A stretch of DNA of 64,000 nucleotides from Methylomonas montana (lineage in GTDB: Bacteria; Pseudomonadota; Gammaproteobacteria; Methylococcales; Methylomonadaceae), in NCBI RefSeq assembly GCF_030490285.1, contig NZ_CP129884.1:3038001-3102000 (forward strand), written 5' to 3'. This document shows positions 36,606 through 46,786 of the stretch, one piece after another (the stretch's first letter is position 1; each line of letters opens with the position of its first letter). The notes beneath the pieces were generated by a model, which did not search any database, was not told the origin of the DNA, and saw nothing but the letters and a program-made list of their open reading frames with translations. Both the position numbers and the translations under genes were made by a program.

Positions 36606-37142
36606 TTACCCTGCCAAGCCCGGATCCAGCGAATACAATAAGGCCTGCACCAGCAACGAAACGTCGTTCTTTTCCCTGGCATCCACCGCGAAAACCGGCG
36701 GTTTCAGACCAAATCCCTGTAAGTGGAGATGGTAATCTTCTATGTTGGGTTTGTTACTCAGATCCATTTGCGTCACCCCGATTGCCACGGTGGTATCGCC
36801 GATAAACTTACCGAATGCATCCAGGAAAAACTTCATATCCTGGAATGGATCAGCACGGGTGTTATCCAGTAATAAAATCAGGCCGATGCCGCCCACGGTT
36901 AAAATGTCCCACATGAAATCGAAGCGTTCTTGGCCGGGCGTTCCATATAAGTGAATTTTTTCGCCGCCGGCCAAATTCATCACCCCGTAGTCCATCGCAA
37001 CAGTGGTTGACGATTTACGATTTTTGGTCATATCGCTAGCCGCGGCGTCTGTTTTAATCGGCGGTACGTCGCTGATGGCATTAATCGCCGTTGTCTTGCC
37101 GGCACCCACCGGACCAGTGAAAATAATTTTGTATTGGCTCAT
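36606..37142 (-). CDS. MglA-like small GTPase (COG2229 group)
   Basis: The 178-residue protein is a Ras-like bacterial GTPase. It has P-loop GPVGAGKTT (residues 10-18), a switch region with DYGVMNL, and G3-type YGTPGQERFDFMW (residues 66-78). The usual DxxG aspartate of G3 is Gly67, and the NKxD motif is replaced by TQMD (124-127), as in the COG2229/MglA-type group. MglA in Myxococcus sets cell polarity with MglB and other roadblock proteins. Two roadblock genes directly follow. Confidence 0.88.
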   Translation of the reverse strand: MSQYKIIFTGPVGAGKTTAINAISDVPPIKTDAAASDMTKNRKSSTTVAMDYGVMNLAGGEKIHLYGTPGQERFDFMWDILTVGGIGLILLLDNTRADPFQDMKFFLDAFGKFIGDTTVAIGVTQMDLSNKPNIEDYHLHLQGFGLKPPVFAVDAREKNDVSLLVQALLYSLDPGLAG

Positions 37143-37161
37143 CGAGATTCCTTATCGGTTG

Positions 37162-38394
37162 TTAAGCGCCACGCAATTTGCTAAGAATTTTGCTTAATAA
37201 ACCTTCGTTTTTGGGTTTCTTGGTCGGCTCCGCCGTGATTACCATATCGGCCTGGCGCTCGCTCTGCCGCAATATGCCTATGGCGTGGCAAGCACTAATA
37301 AATGCAAAGACATACTGAGGGCTTATCTGTAACAAACTAGCCACTTCCAAGGGTGTTCTAGGCGCTTCCACAAGCAATGCGGCAATCCGCAGAGCATCGG
37401 GCGTAATCACCAGCCGGGTAAAATTAGGCCATCTTGCCAAGAATACCGGCCGCTGAATATCCAAACCAATCGGAAAACGGCCTTTGGAAGTCCAAATGGC
37501 CAATTTCCAGATAAAGGCATGCATGTCCTGAAACTTGTCCAACGCCCGATTGGTCGTCTTTGTCAAGTCTACGGCGGTTAAGGTCATCTGGCTGATAGAG
37601 CTCTTGCCTAATGGCATACCGGCGAAGGCTCTAGTCTGTTTATCGTCGGCATCCAGCCAGATTTCCTGACTCTCCGGAAAAATAATCAACGGCTTCCAGA
37701 TTGAATTGAGTTGCAACACTCGAGATTGTAGCTCGGCAGTCTTATAAGCCGATTGCACGTAACCCAGGAAAAACTGTCTTGAGTCGTAACAGGCGGTCAA
37801 CACTTGGGTTTCATCGTCAAAATCGACGTCGCTCAAGGTCCCCAAAAATGCGGTAAAGCCCCCTTCATTGAGCTGCATGGCCGATTGATGCTTGGCGGTT
37901 TTTTGGTGCTCTTCGGTGACAATCGGCTTAACGTCGGCGGACTTGTTGACATACACATCGATAGCCACTTGCTTTGGCGGTTCAACTTTGGACGGTTCCA
38001 AGGCCACTGCGGGAGAAGCGATCGCGGTTTTAGCAGGTTTCGGCGCCTCGGCAACCGGTTTACGTGCCGTGCCGATGGTTTTGATTTTGTCCAGTACCGC
38101 CAGAATTTGCTCGACATTGACAGGCTTTTTGATAAAAAAAGTATTATCGATTTGCAGAGTTTGCAAAGACAACAAAATCACCGGCCTATCCGGTGCTGCG
38201 GCTTTTCTGGTGTGCAGAATTTCCTTGGCCTTAACATGATCGGCATCGATCATATCGATATCCGCGTCGGCTTCGCCAACCACGACAGCCGCGCCACGAC
38301 AAGGACCTTTCAGATACATCTCCATGGTTTTGCAGGTTCGGCTATCCATGCCGTACAAGGCGATTCGAAACGCTTTCTTAGACGTTTTATTCAT
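37162..38394 (-). CDS. Receiver-like protein with C-terminal winged helix
   Basis: The 410-residue protein starts with a receiver-like domain (about 8-105): RIALYGMDSRTC, the acidic run DIDMIDADH (Asp50 as possible phosphoacceptor) and FFIKKPVNVEQIL (Lys90-Pro91). A low-complexity linker (110-170, rich in Ala, Lys and Pro) is followed by a large beta-rich part and a C-terminal winged-helix-like segment (RTPLEVASLLQISPQYVFAFISACHAIGIL, near residues 345-375). A similar N-terminal half without output suggests an adaptor. It overlaps the TPR-like gene by 4 bases. Confidence 0.6.
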   Translation of the reverse strand: MNKTSKKAFRIALYGMDSRTCKTMEMYLKGPCRGAAVVVGEADADIDMIDADHVKAKEILHTRKAAAPDRPVILLSLQTLQIDNTFFIKKPVNVEQILAVLDKIKTIGTARKPVAEAPKPAKTAIASPAVALEPSKVEPPKQVAIDVYVNKSADVKPIVTEEHQKTAKHQSAMQLNEGGFTAFLGTLSDVDFDDETQVLTACYDSRQFFLGYVQSAYKTAELQSRVLQLNSIWKPLIIFPESQEIWLDADDKQTRAFAGMPLGKSSISQMTLTAVDLTKTTNRALDKFQDMHAFIWKLAIWTSKGRFPIGLDIQRPVFLARWPNFTRLVITPDALRIAALLVEAPRTPLEVASLLQISPQYVFAFISACHAIGILRQSERQADMVITAEPTKKPKNEGLLSKILSKLRGA

Positions 38395-39095
38395 AATGAA
38401 TGACCTTCAAAAAAATTCGCCGTCACCAGCCATTCTTTTACCAGCGACACGCCTGATTCACTAAATGTTCGCCGGAAGGTTTGAAAGCGCTCGCGGTTGC
38501 CGGTTGATTTGTATAGCTCCAATAAAGCTTGTTGCAAATCCTGCCGATCCGGATGCAAGCCAATACCAGTTTCTAACGCCTCCATGGCCTGTTCGAGCTG
38601 GCTGTATTCGATAAAGTCGTTAGCCAACACCAAAAAATCATGTTGTGTTTCGGCTTGTTGCTGATAATCAACCAGTTCGCATCGCCCTATTTGGCCCGTG
38701 CTAAACAATGAGTAAGCATTGCCGAGCCTATCGTGACCAGCAGCCTGCGTTAAACTCTGCAACTGCCGACTATCCAATTGCGAGCGGCTAGCTTCGATCA
38801 TCCTGCGACTAAGGGTTCGCCCCTTGCCCTGCAGCACGATGACAAAATCCAACAAGGCAGCGTAAAGTTGGGCGGACAAACGCTGTTGATAACAAAAATA
38901 AATACGACGCAGATGTGCCAGCAAATCCTTCGGATTTCTGCGAACTTTGAAGACCAAGGCGTTTAGGGCTTGGTCTTCATCGCTATGATAATAGCTGAAT
39001 ACGGCTAATTCTTGGTCATCCCATAGACTAAGTTCCTGCTGCTGAAATTCATCGCTATGTTGACCAACCACCAGCTTGGAAAAAAATTGGGACAT
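38391..39095 (-). CDS. TPR/FimV-like helical hypothetical protein
   Basis: The 234-residue protein is helical with TPR-like pairs in the C-terminal half (ANDFIEYSQLEQAMEALETGIGLHPDRQDLQQALLELY). These resemble FimV-type C-terminal repeats. No signal peptide or membrane helix is seen. The ATG at 39095 is preferred over 39116. It is the first gene of the cluster that runs to the PhnD-like gene, so it should be transcribed with the receiver-like protein and GTPase. Confidence 0.55.
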   Translation of the reverse strand: MSQFFSKLVVGQHSDEFQQQELSLWDDQELAVFSYYHSDEDQALNALVFKVRRNPKDLLAHLRRIYFCYQQRLSAQLYAALLDFVIVLQGKGRTLSRRMIEASRSQLDSRQLQSLTQAAGHDRLGNAYSLFSTGQIGRCELVDYQQQAETQHDFLVLANDFIEYSQLEQAMEALETGIGLHPDRQDLQQALLELYKSTGNRERFQTFRRTFSESGVSLVKEWLVTANFFEGHSL

Positions 39096-39155
39096 ACCAC
39101 CCTCCGAATCAATCAATGCCGGTAGGGTAGCAGTTATATGGTTATTTTCCAGAAT

Positions 39156-40547
39156 TTAGAAGGGTATTTGCTGCCTTGCGTCACAAATTGCCTGACGAAC
39201 CGTGTCTGGTGCCGTGCCGCCGATATGATTTCGCGCCGCTACCGAACCTTCGAGTTTCAGAATGTCGAAAACATCGCTACTAATCGTTTCAGAAAAGCCC
39301 TGCAACTCGTCCAACGTCAATTCGGACAAATCGCGCTCGGTTTGTAGACCCAAACGCACAGCCTGCCCCACGACTTCGTGCGCATCGCGGAACGGCATGC
39401 CTTTACGTACCAGATAGTCGGCCAGATCGGTGGCGGTGGCAAAGCCGCGTTTGGCGGCGTTGTACATATTCTCGCGTTTAGCCTGAATGCGCGGCATCAT
39501 GTCGGCAAAAGCCCGTAGCGAGTTGATCAAGGTGTCGGCGGTGTCGAACAAGGGTTCCTTGTCTTCCTGGTTGTCCTTGTTATAAGCCAGGGGCTGGCTT
39601 TTCATCAGCATCAACAAAGACACCAAATGCCCGGCCACCCGGCCGGATTTGCCGCGCACCAGTTCCGGCACATCAGGGTTTTTCTTCTGCGGCATGATGG
39701 ACGAACCGGTGCAAAACGCATCGGGAATGTCGATGAAGTTGAATTGGGCGCTGGCCCACAACACCAGTTCTTCGGAGAAGCGCGACAAATGCAACATAAT
39801 CAAACTGCCGGCCGCGGCAAATTCGATCGCAAAATCGCGGTCGCTGACCGAATCCAAGGAGTTGTTCGACGGCCGGGAAAATCCCAGCAATTCGGCAGTC
39901 ATGAAGCGGTCGATAGGATAACTGGTGCCGGCCAGCGCCGCCGCGCCCAAGGGCATCACATTGAGGCGTTTGCTGCAATCTTGCAAACGCTCCTTATCCC
40001 GGCACAGCATCTCGAACCAAGCCATCAGATGGTGACCGAAAGTCACCGGCTGCGCCACTTGCAGATGCGTAAAGCCAGGCATGATAGTGTCGGCTTCGCG
40101 CTCGGCCAAGTCCAGCAAGGCGACTTGCAAACGCTGCAATTGCAGCAAAATCATCTCGATTTCGCTGCGCAAATATAAGCGAATATCGGTCGCCACCTGA
40201 TCGTTGCGCGAGCGGCCGGTATGCAGTTTCTTGCCGGCGATGCCGATCAGATCGGTCAAGCGCGCTTCGATGTTCATGTGCACATCTTCCTGCTTGATCG
40301 ACCAGATAAATTCGCCGCGTTCGATCTCACCGCCGATTTGCGCTAAACCACTGCGGATGTCGGCCAGCTCCTGTTCCGTTAAAATACCGATCTTGCACAG
40401 CATCGCCGCATGCGCCAGCGAACCTTCAATATCTTGTCGGGCCATGCGCTGGTCAAAGCTGACGGACGCGGTAAACTCTTCGACGAAAGCATCGGTCGCT
40501 TCGGCAAAACGGGCGCTAGAAAGTTTTTCGGTATTAACGGTGGTCAT
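39156..40547 (-). CDS. argH: Argininosuccinate lyase
   Basis: ArgH cleaves argininosuccinate to arginine and fumarate. The 463-residue protein carries the fumarase-superfamily signature [15 protein letters not shown] (near residue 275), [16 protein letters not shown] and TSYPIDR. The length is normal. It is a single gene, 60 bases from the cluster to its left and 265 bases from dusA to its right, which is divergent. Confidence 0.97.
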   Translation of the reverse strand: MTTVNTEKLSSARFAEATDAFVEEFTASVSFDQRMARQDIEGSLAHAAMLCKIGILTEQELADIRSGLAQIGGEIERGEFIWSIKQEDVHMNIEARLTDLIGIAGKKLHTGRSRNDQVATDIRLYLRSEIEMILLQLQRLQVALLDLAEREADTIMPGFTHLQVAQPVTFGHHLMAWFEMLCRDKERLQDCSKRLNVMPLGAAALAGTSYPIDRFMTAELLGFSRPSNNSLDSVSDRDFAIEFAAAGSLIMLHLSRFSEELVLWASAQFNFIDIPDAFCTGSSIMPQKKNPDVPELVRGKSGRVAGHLVSLLMLMKSQPLAYNKDNQEDKEPLFDTADTLINSLRAFADMMPRIQAKRENMYNAAKRGFATATDLADYLVRKGMPFRDAHEVVGQAVRLGLQTERDLSELTLDELQGFSETISSDVFDILKLEGSVAARNHIGGTAPDTVRQAICDARQQIPF

Positions 40548-40721
40548 AGGCTATCAATCGGTTAAGGCAAAAATAAACGCCGATTATACCTTTGCTGCCG
40601 TCATTCACCTTGGGAATTGCACGCAATGCGTCAAGCCGCCATATTTGCTGGCTCCGCGAACGTAACGGATTCCGCGCCTACCAAGCCCACCCAGTCTTGC
40701 TTTTTCCTAGCCCTATAAGCA

Positions 40722-40751
40722 ATTTGCTCAAAAACAAATTTTTGAGCAAAT
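40722..40751. repeat. Perfect 13-bp hairpin upstream of dusA
   Basis: ATTTGCTCAAAAA and TTTTTGAGCAAAT form a perfect 13-bp stem over a CAAA loop, in the 265-base gap between argH and dusA. It has five T residues on one arm but no T-run past it, so it is likelier an operator or RNA structure than a terminator. The rest of the gap shows no gene. Confidence 0.45.
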
Positions 40752-40812
40752 GCCCGGCAGCGAATAGACTAAAAAACTGAAAATATGTCAAAAAATCGAC
40801 CAGAACTTAAAA

Positions 40813-41802
40813 ATGACCGAAACCCATAACACCAATCAATTCAGTGCACATCGCTTCTCGGTTGCACCGATGCTGGATTGGACAGACACCCACTGTCGGT
40901 ATTTCCACCGCCTGTTGAGTCGACACACCCTGCTTTACACGGAAATGGTCACCACCGGCGCCATTATCCATGGCAATCGCCAGCGGCATTTGCAGTTTAA
41001 CGCCGAGGAACATCCGCTCGCCTTGCAATTGGGCGGTAGTAGCCCGGCCGATCTGGCTGAGTGCGCCAAGATCGCTCAAGACTACGGTTACGATGAGATC
41101 AATTTGAATGTCGGCTGCCCCAGCGATCGGGTGCAGAACGGTCGTTTCGGGGCCTGCCTGATGGCTGAACCCGAATTGGTGGCCGAATGCGTGTCGGCAA
41201 TGCGGCAAGCCGTATCGATACCGGTGACGATAAAATCGCGGATTGGCATCGACCAGCGCGATTCCTACGAAGAACTGACGCAGTTTATCGGCACGGTCGC
41301 CGCGGCCGGTTGCGAGACTTTTATCGTGCATGCCCGCAAGGCCTGGTTGTCCGGCTTATCCCCCAAGCAAAACCGCGATGTTCCACCGCTACGCTACGAG
41401 ATGGTGTTTCAACTAAAACGGGATTTCCCGCAGTTGCAGATTGCCATCAACGGCGGCATCGAAACACTGGATGCCTCGCTGGATTTGCTGAAGCAAGTCG
41501 ATGGCGTGATGCTGGGCCGCGAAATTTATCACAATCCTTATCTTCTGGCAGACGTGGATCGGCGCATCTTTCTCGACGACCGGCCGCTTAGATCACGCCA
41601 GGAAATCGTACTGGCCATGTTGCCGTATATCGAACTGCAATTACAACAGGGTGTACGACTGCATTGTATTGCCCGCCATTTGCTAGGCCTATTTCATGGC
41701 GTCGACGGCGCGCGAGCCTGGCGCCGGCATCTTAGCGAAAACGCCACCCGACATGCCGCCAACAGCCAAGTGATTTTTGACGCCTTAGAATTTACCAGTT
41801 GA
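40813..41802 (+). CDS. dusA: tRNA-dihydrouridine(20/20a) synthase
   Basis: DusA reduces uridine to dihydrouridine at position 20/20a of tRNA with FMN and NADPH. The 329-residue protein starts with [19 protein letters not shown], contains [21 protein letters not shown] with the catalytic cysteine, and ends with the dusA-type helical tail. The length fits DusA. Divergent from argH. Confidence 0.95.
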   Translation: MTETHNTNQFSAHRFSVAPMLDWTDTHCRYFHRLLSRHTLLYTEMVTTGAIIHGNRQRHLQFNAEEHPLALQLGGSSPADLAECAKIAQDYGYDEINLNVGCPSDRVQNGRFGACLMAEPELVAECVSAMRQAVSIPVTIKSRIGIDQRDSYEELTQFIGTVAAAGCETFIVHARKAWLSGLSPKQNRDVPPLRYEMVFQLKRDFPQLQIAINGGIETLDASLDLLKQVDGVMLGREIYHNPYLLADVDRRIFLDDRPLRSRQEIVLAMLPYIELQLQQGVRLHCIARHLLGLFHGVDGARAWRRHLSENATRHAANSQVIFDALEFTS

Positions 41803-41841
41803 TACTGTATACTCACGACATTTTTTTACCCGGGGGCGGCA

Positions 41842-42387
41842 ATGGAAGAATATTATTCCAAAATCATTCAGGCGATAGGCGAAGACGTGAATAGAGAAGG
41901 TTTGCGCGATACGCCAAAGCGCGCCGCTAAAGCCTTCAGGTTTCTGAATAACGGCTACGAAAAAACCCTGGACGAAGTATTGAACGGCGCGATTTTTCAG
42001 GCCGATACCGAAGACATGGTGATCGTTAAGGACATCGAATTATATTCGCTGTGCGAACATCATCTGTTGCCTTTCATCGGTAAATGCCACATCGGTTATC
42101 TGCCGCAAGGTAAAGTATTGGGCCTATCCAAGCTGGCGCGTATCGTCGATATGTACGGCCGTCGGTTGCAGATTCAAGAACAGTTAACCCGGCAAATTGC
42201 CACGGCGGTGGAAACCGCGATCAATGCTCGCGGCGTGGCGGTGGTGATAGAAGCTAAACATTTGTGCATGATGATGCGCGGCGTGGAAAAACAAAATTCG
42301 GTGATGACCACCTCGGTGATGCTGGGTGTCTTTAGGGAAGAGATCAGCACCCGCTCCGAGTTCCTGAACTTAATCAACCGCAAATAA
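41842..42387 (+). CDS. folE: GTP cyclohydrolase I
   Basis: FolE makes dihydroneopterin triphosphate for folate and pterin cofactors. The 181-residue protein has the zinc ligands in [12 protein letters not shown] and in [11 protein letters not shown], and [13 protein letters not shown] near the pocket. It is the first gene of folE-hemH-MutS-like-purT-lytic transglycosylase-HDOD; hemH starts 2 bases past its stop. Both GTP-requiring and metal cofactor steps are thus next to each other, although no direct link is known. Confidence 0.97.
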   Translation: MEEYYSKIIQAIGEDVNREGLRDTPKRAAKAFRFLNNGYEKTLDEVLNGAIFQADTEDMVIVKDIELYSLCEHHLLPFIGKCHIGYLPQGKVLGLSKLARIVDMYGRRLQIQEQLTRQIATAVETAINARGVAVVIEAKHLCMMMRGVEKQNSVMTTSVMLGVFREEISTRSEFLNLINRK

Positions 42388-42389
42388 GC

Positions 42390-43367
42390 ATGACCGAAAC
42401 CGGCGTTAAAAAGACCGGGGTGTTGCTGGTCAACCTAGGCTCGCCGGCCTCCCCCAAAACCGGCGATGTGCGCCGCTTTTTACGCGAGTTTCTCGGCGAT
42501 CGGCGCGTCGTCAATCTGCCCCGCCCGCTGTGGTGGCTGATTCTGCATCTGTTCGTGCTGCCGTTCCGGCCCAAAAAATCGGCACATGCTTACCAGTCGA
42601 TCTGGACCGCACAAGGTTCTCCGCTGGTAGTGTTTACCCAGCAACTGACCGACAAATTAAACACACTTTACGGCAACCAACAGTTGCTGATCGACTGCGC
42701 GATGCGCTACGGTAAGCCGGCATTGCGGGACAAACTGCAAGACTTTAAGAAACACGGCGTGGACGAAATCGTCATCCTGCCCTTGTATCCGCAATATTCC
42801 TCCACCACCACGGCCTCGATTTTCGATGTGGTGGCCGAGACTTTCTTAGGCTGGCGGCACATGCCCGGCCTGCATTTCATCAGCGACTTTCACCAGCATC
42901 CCAGCTATATCGAAGCAATGGCCGCATCGATTCGCCAGCACTGGCAAACACATGGCCAGGCGGAATTGTTATTGATGTCGTTTCACGGTTTGCCGGCTAA
43001 ACTAACCGAATGGGGCGACCCGTATTTCCATCAATGCCAAACCACCGGCCGCCTGATCGCCGAACAGTTGGGACTAAACGACCAACAATGGCGATTGGTG
43101 TTTCAATCGCGCTTCGGCAAAGCCGAATGGCTAAAGCCTTATTGCGTGGAAGTACTGCGGGATTTGCCAAAACAAGGCATCAAAAATGTTGACGTGGTTT
43201 GTCCGGGATTCTCGGTAGACTGCCTGGAAACACTGGAAGAGATTGCCATAGCCAACCAGGAAATTTTTCTGGAAGCCGGTGGAGACACCTACCGATATAT
43301 CGCTTGTTTAAACGACAGCGATGCACATGTCGAGGTGATGTACGATTTAATTGAAACCGCGCACTAA
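42390..43367 (+). CDS. hemH: Ferrochelatase
   Basis: HemH inserts ferrous iron into protoporphyrin IX to give haem. The 325-residue protein contains GVLLVNLGSPASPKTGDVR, the catalytic histidine in MSFHGLPAKL (near residue 200) and CPGFSVDCLETLEEI with a glutamate used in iron delivery. No [2Fe-2S] tail is present. It lies two bases after folE. Confidence 0.97.
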   Translation: MTETGVKKTGVLLVNLGSPASPKTGDVRRFLREFLGDRRVVNLPRPLWWLILHLFVLPFRPKKSAHAYQSIWTAQGSPLVVFTQQLTDKLNTLYGNQQLLIDCAMRYGKPALRDKLQDFKKHGVDEIVILPLYPQYSSTTTASIFDVVAETFLGWRHMPGLHFISDFHQHPSYIEAMAASIRQHWQTHGQAELLLMSFHGLPAKLTEWGDPYFHQCQTTGRLIAEQLGLNDQQWRLVFQSRFGKAEWLKPYCVEVLRDLPKQGIKNVDVVCPGFSVDCLETLEEIAIANQEIFLEAGGDTYRYIACLNDSDAHVEVMYDLIETAH

Positions 43368-43399
43368 ATAAAGCGCGGCTTATAAAAACCGGGGGCAAT

Positions 43400-44992
43400 A
43401 TGCAACAAAACATCCTACAAAGCTGGAACGATGAATGGCCGACGGTGCGCTCGAGCAAACCCCTGCCGACCGGAGAAGGCGTTGTCGATCAAGGCGCGTT
43501 TAACACCATCGAAGTGGACGAGCTATTCGATTACGTGAATTACGCCAGCACCACGGCCGGCAAAACCGTGCTGTACCGCTCGCTGAGCCAACCCTTGGAC
43601 GATTTGGACGCGATAGCCGCCAAGCAGGAAGCGGTTCGCGAGATACGCGATAATCCGGATGTGCGCGCCAACGTCGAAAATATCGTCGCCAATGCCGCTT
43701 CTTCGGAAAACAGACTCTACTTATTATTGTTTGGCGAATTTCTGGGCGGCTTCGGCACCGCTCGCGAAGACCATCAAATCGAAGGCTACGGCTACAAACA
43801 ATATAAGCGTGGCGTACGCTTTGTATTGAATCTAGTCGGCGCGATTTACAACTCCGGCAAACCGCGAAGCCCTTACCTGCAAAGCGTATTTGACAAAATC
43901 GGCAATTTCTCTCACAGCAACGAATATTCGCTGATGGTCGGCCCGGTCTATAACAGCGAAAAAGGTCTGCAAAGCAAGGAAGAACGCAAAAACGCCTTCT
44001 CGCCGGCGACGATCTTTCATCCGACCTTGTTCAAACCGATGCTGATCGGTTTGTTGATCGCCGCGATTTGGGGACTGATGAAAATTTTCCCGACCGATCT
44101 ATTCCAGGTCACGCGCGACGGCTTGTCGGTGGCGTCGGTGTTTTTTCTGCCCTTGGCGCTGGCCTATATTCCGGTGATCGGCGGTTACGACCGCGATAAC
44201 TGCATCATGCCGTTACGCACTATCTATAAAAACTCGCAGGCGCTCGGCGACATGCTGGATGGCCTCGGCCAACTCGACGAGTTGCTGGCTTTTATCAAAT
44301 ACGCCGAGGATTACGGTAGCGAGATGGTGCTGCCGGAAATGAACGCTAGCGAACGTCACAACATCAAGCTGGTTGCCGCGAAAAACCCGGTGCTGGGCCA
44401 GAAAAACCCGGCCTATGTCGGCAACGACTTTAACATGAACGACGAGCGTCTGGTCTGCGTCACCGGCCCGAACAGCGGTGGTAAAACGGCGTTTTGCAAA
44501 ACCGTCACACAGATTCAATTGCTAGCGCAGATTGGTTGTTTCGTGCCGGCGCAAGCCGCTAGCTTGAGCGTCGCCGACCGGATTTTCTATCAGTGCCCGG
44601 AGATCAGCCACCTCGACGATGGCGAAGGCCGCTTTGGTACCGAATTGAAACGCACCCGCGATATTTTCCTGGCCAGCACTGCTAAAAGCCTGGTGGTGCT
44701 TGACGAAATGGCGGAAGGCACTACCTTTGAAGAAAAGATGCAGTCTTCCATCGATGTATTGGACGGGTTTTACCGCAAGGGCAACAGCACCATTTTGATT
44801 ACCCACAACCATCAACTAGTCGATGTGTTCGTCAAGAGAAAGATCGCGGTGCCTAAACAAGTGGAATTTGCCGACGACCTGCCGACATTTAAATTGATAG
44901 ACGGCATTTCCAGGGTCAGCCACGCCGATCGCGTTGCTAAGAAAATCGGCTTTTCTAAACAAGATATCGACAACTATTTAGCAAAATCATGA
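43400..44992 (+). CDS. MutS-like membrane ATPase
   Basis: The 530-residue protein has the MutS-family ATPase C-terminus: [18 protein letters not shown] (Walker A, near residue 355), [31 protein letters not shown] (Walker B), and [13 protein letters not shown]. It lacks the mismatch-recognition and connector domains of MutS. Two membrane helices occur in the middle (residues about 212-232 and 240-262), so it should be anchored in the inner membrane. Such proteins are known only as MutS-related; their role is unclear. It overlaps purT by 4 bases. Confidence 0.82.
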   Translation: MQQNILQSWNDEWPTVRSSKPLPTGEGVVDQGAFNTIEVDELFDYVNYASTTAGKTVLYRSLSQPLDDLDAIAAKQEAVREIRDNPDVRANVENIVANAASSENRLYLLLFGEFLGGFGTAREDHQIEGYGYKQYKRGVRFVLNLVGAIYNSGKPRSPYLQSVFDKIGNFSHSNEYSLMVGPVYNSEKGLQSKEERKNAFSPATIFHPTLFKPMLIGLLIAAIWGLMKIFPTDLFQVTRDGLSVASVFFLPLALAYIPVIGGYDRDNCIMPLRTIYKNSQALGDMLDGLGQLDELLAFIKYAEDYGSEMVLPEMNASERHNIKLVAAKNPVLGQKNPAYVGNDFNMNDERLVCVTGPNSGGKTAFCKTVTQIQLLAQIGCFVPAQAASLSVADRIFYQCPEISHLDDGEGRFGTELKRTRDIFLASTAKSLVVLDEMAEGTTFEEKMQSSIDVLDGFYRKGNSTILITHNHQLVDVFVKRKIAVPKQVEFADDLPTFKLIDGISRVSHADRVAKKIGFSKQDIDNYLAKS

Positions 44993-46185
44993 AAATAGGT
45001 ACGCCTGACAGCACCAGCGCCACTAAAGCTTTGTTACTGGGAAGCGGCGAATTGGGAAAAGAAATCGCCATCTCCTTGCAACGCTACGGCGTGGAAGTGA
45101 TTGCCGTCGATCGCTATGCCGGCGCGCCGGCCATGCAAGTGGCGCATCGCAATCATGTGATCGACATGACCGATGCCGTCGCGGTAAAGACGCTGATCGC
45201 CGCCGAACGGCCTAATTACATCATTCCTGAAATCGAGGCGATCGCCACCGATGCGCTGGCGGAGATAGAAGCGCAAGGCCAAACCACTATCGTCCCCAAC
45301 GCCAGGGCAATTCAATTGACGATGAACCGTGAAGGCATCCGCCAGTTGGCCGCCGAACAATTGGGCTTGCCAACCTCAAAATACGCTTTCGCCGAAACCT
45401 ATGATCAATTGAAAACCGCCGTCGACAACGGTATCGGCTACCCGTGCTTTATTAAACCGACCATGTCTTCGTCCGGCAAGGGCCAGTCCATGGTGAGAAG
45501 CGCCGATCAACTGCAAGCGGCCTGGGATTACGCCAAGGCTGGCGGCCGCGCCGACACTGGTAAAGTGATTGTCGAAGCGAAAGTAGATTTTGATTTTGAA
45601 ATCACCTTGCTGACGGTACGGGCCATGGATACTGAAGGCCAAGTACAAACCTATTTCTGCGCCCCCATCGGCCACCGCCAGGAAAACGGCGATTACCGGG
45701 AGAGCTGGCAACCCCAAGCCATGAGCGCCAAGGCTATCGAACTATCGCAACAGATCGCCGGCAAAGTCACCACAGCCCTGGGCGGACAAGGTTTATTCGG
45801 CGTGGAATTATTCATCAGTGGCGATCAAGTCTGGTTTAGCGAAGTCAGCCCTCGGCCGCACGACACCGGCATGGTAACGATGGCCAGCCAACGGCAAAGC
45901 GAGTTTGATTTGCATGCCAGGGCCATTCTTGGCTTACCGGTCAACACCGTCTTGGATAAAACTGCCGCCAGCGCGGTGATTTTGGGTGGCATCGACGCCA
46001 AAGCCGTCACCTACCATGGCCTGGATAAAGCCCTGGCCGTCCCGGACAGCGAGATTCGCCTGTTCGGCAAACCGGAAGCCTTTGTCTCGCGGCGGATGGG
46101 CGTGGCGCTAGCAACGGCCGATAACGTGAACGATGCTCGCGCTAAAGCCGTTCAGGCCGCCGGCCTGATTAGCGTCAGCCAATAA
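44989..46185 (+). CDS. purT: Phosphoribosylglycinamide formyltransferase 2 (formate-dependent)
   Basis: PurT makes formyl-GAR in purine synthesis from formate and ATP. The 398-residue protein is an ATP-grasp enzyme: [23 protein letters not shown] at the start, [16 protein letters not shown] for nucleotide, and [16 protein letters not shown] for metal. Formate-based synthesis suits a methylotroph, where formate is a central intermediate. It overlaps the MutS-like gene. Confidence 0.97.
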   Translation: MKIGTPDSTSATKALLLGSGELGKEIAISLQRYGVEVIAVDRYAGAPAMQVAHRNHVIDMTDAVAVKTLIAAERPNYIIPEIEAIATDALAEIEAQGQTTIVPNARAIQLTMNREGIRQLAAEQLGLPTSKYAFAETYDQLKTAVDNGIGYPCFIKPTMSSSGKGQSMVRSADQLQAAWDYAKAGGRADTGKVIVEAKVDFDFEITLLTVRAMDTEGQVQTYFCAPIGHRQENGDYRESWQPQAMSAKAIELSQQIAGKVTTALGGQGLFGVELFISGDQVWFSEVSPRPHDTGMVTMASQRQSEFDLHARAILGLPVNTVLDKTAASAVILGGIDAKAVTYHGLDKALAVPDSEIRLFGKPEAFVSRRMGVALATADNVNDARAKAVQAAGLISVSQ

Positions 46186-46210
46186 GTTGCATCCATTAAT
46201 GGTGACCTCG

Positions 46211-46786
46211 ATGAAACCACTGCTGATCGCCATTTTATACCTAGCACTGATCGCGGATGTGGCGGCGGATATTTTCAAATATACCTCGCCGGACGGTCGG
46301 GTTTACTATACCGACGAGCCGAAAAAAGGTTTCGATTACCGCTTGATCATCCGCACCCGGCCGCGCACCTACAGCCGGGACCTGAAATTCATGTCGGGCA
46401 ATAAAATCAAGTTCAATGACTTGGTCGCCAAGGCCGCAGCCAAGCATCAAATGGATCCTAAACTGCTACACGCAGTGATACAGGCCGAATCGGCCTACAA
46501 TCCCAATGCCGTGTCTTCGGCCGGCGCGGTAGGCTTGATGCAGTTGATGCCCGACACCGCGCGCCGTTATGGCGTCACCGATAGACGCGATGCCGAACAG
46601 AATGTCGATGGCGGCACCCGATATTTGAAAGACTTGTTGGCGATGTTCAACTCCAATCTGACGCTGGCAGTGGCAGGCTACAATGCCGGCGAAGGCGCGG
46701 TGATGAAATACAACAACAGCGTGCCGCCCTACCCGGAAACCCGCAATTATGTGCAGCAAGTATTATCGCTGTACCGGAAAAGTTAG
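46211..46786 (+). CDS. Lytic murein transglycosylase (SLT) with DUF4124
   Basis: The 191-residue exported protein has a signal peptide (about 19 residues to VAA), then the DUF4124-like FKYTSPDGRVYYTDEPKK, and a C-terminal SLT domain (about 75-185). In the SLT domain the catalytic glutamate is in AVIQAESAYNPNAVSSAGAVG, followed by LMQLMP and LAVAGYNAGEGAV. It cleaves peptidoglycan in the periplasm. The frame starts with TTG at 46187; the ATG at 46211 gives the signal peptide. The HDOD gene starts immediately after its stop. Confidence 0.9.
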   Translation: MKPLLIAILYLALIADVAADIFKYTSPDGRVYYTDEPKKGFDYRLIIRTRPRTYSRDLKFMSGNKIKFNDLVAKAAAKHQMDPKLLHAVIQAESAYNPNAVSSAGAVGLMQLMPDTARRYGVTDRRDAEQNVDGGTRYLKDLLAMFNSNLTLAVAGYNAGEGAVMKYNNSVPPYPETRNYVQQVLSLYRKS

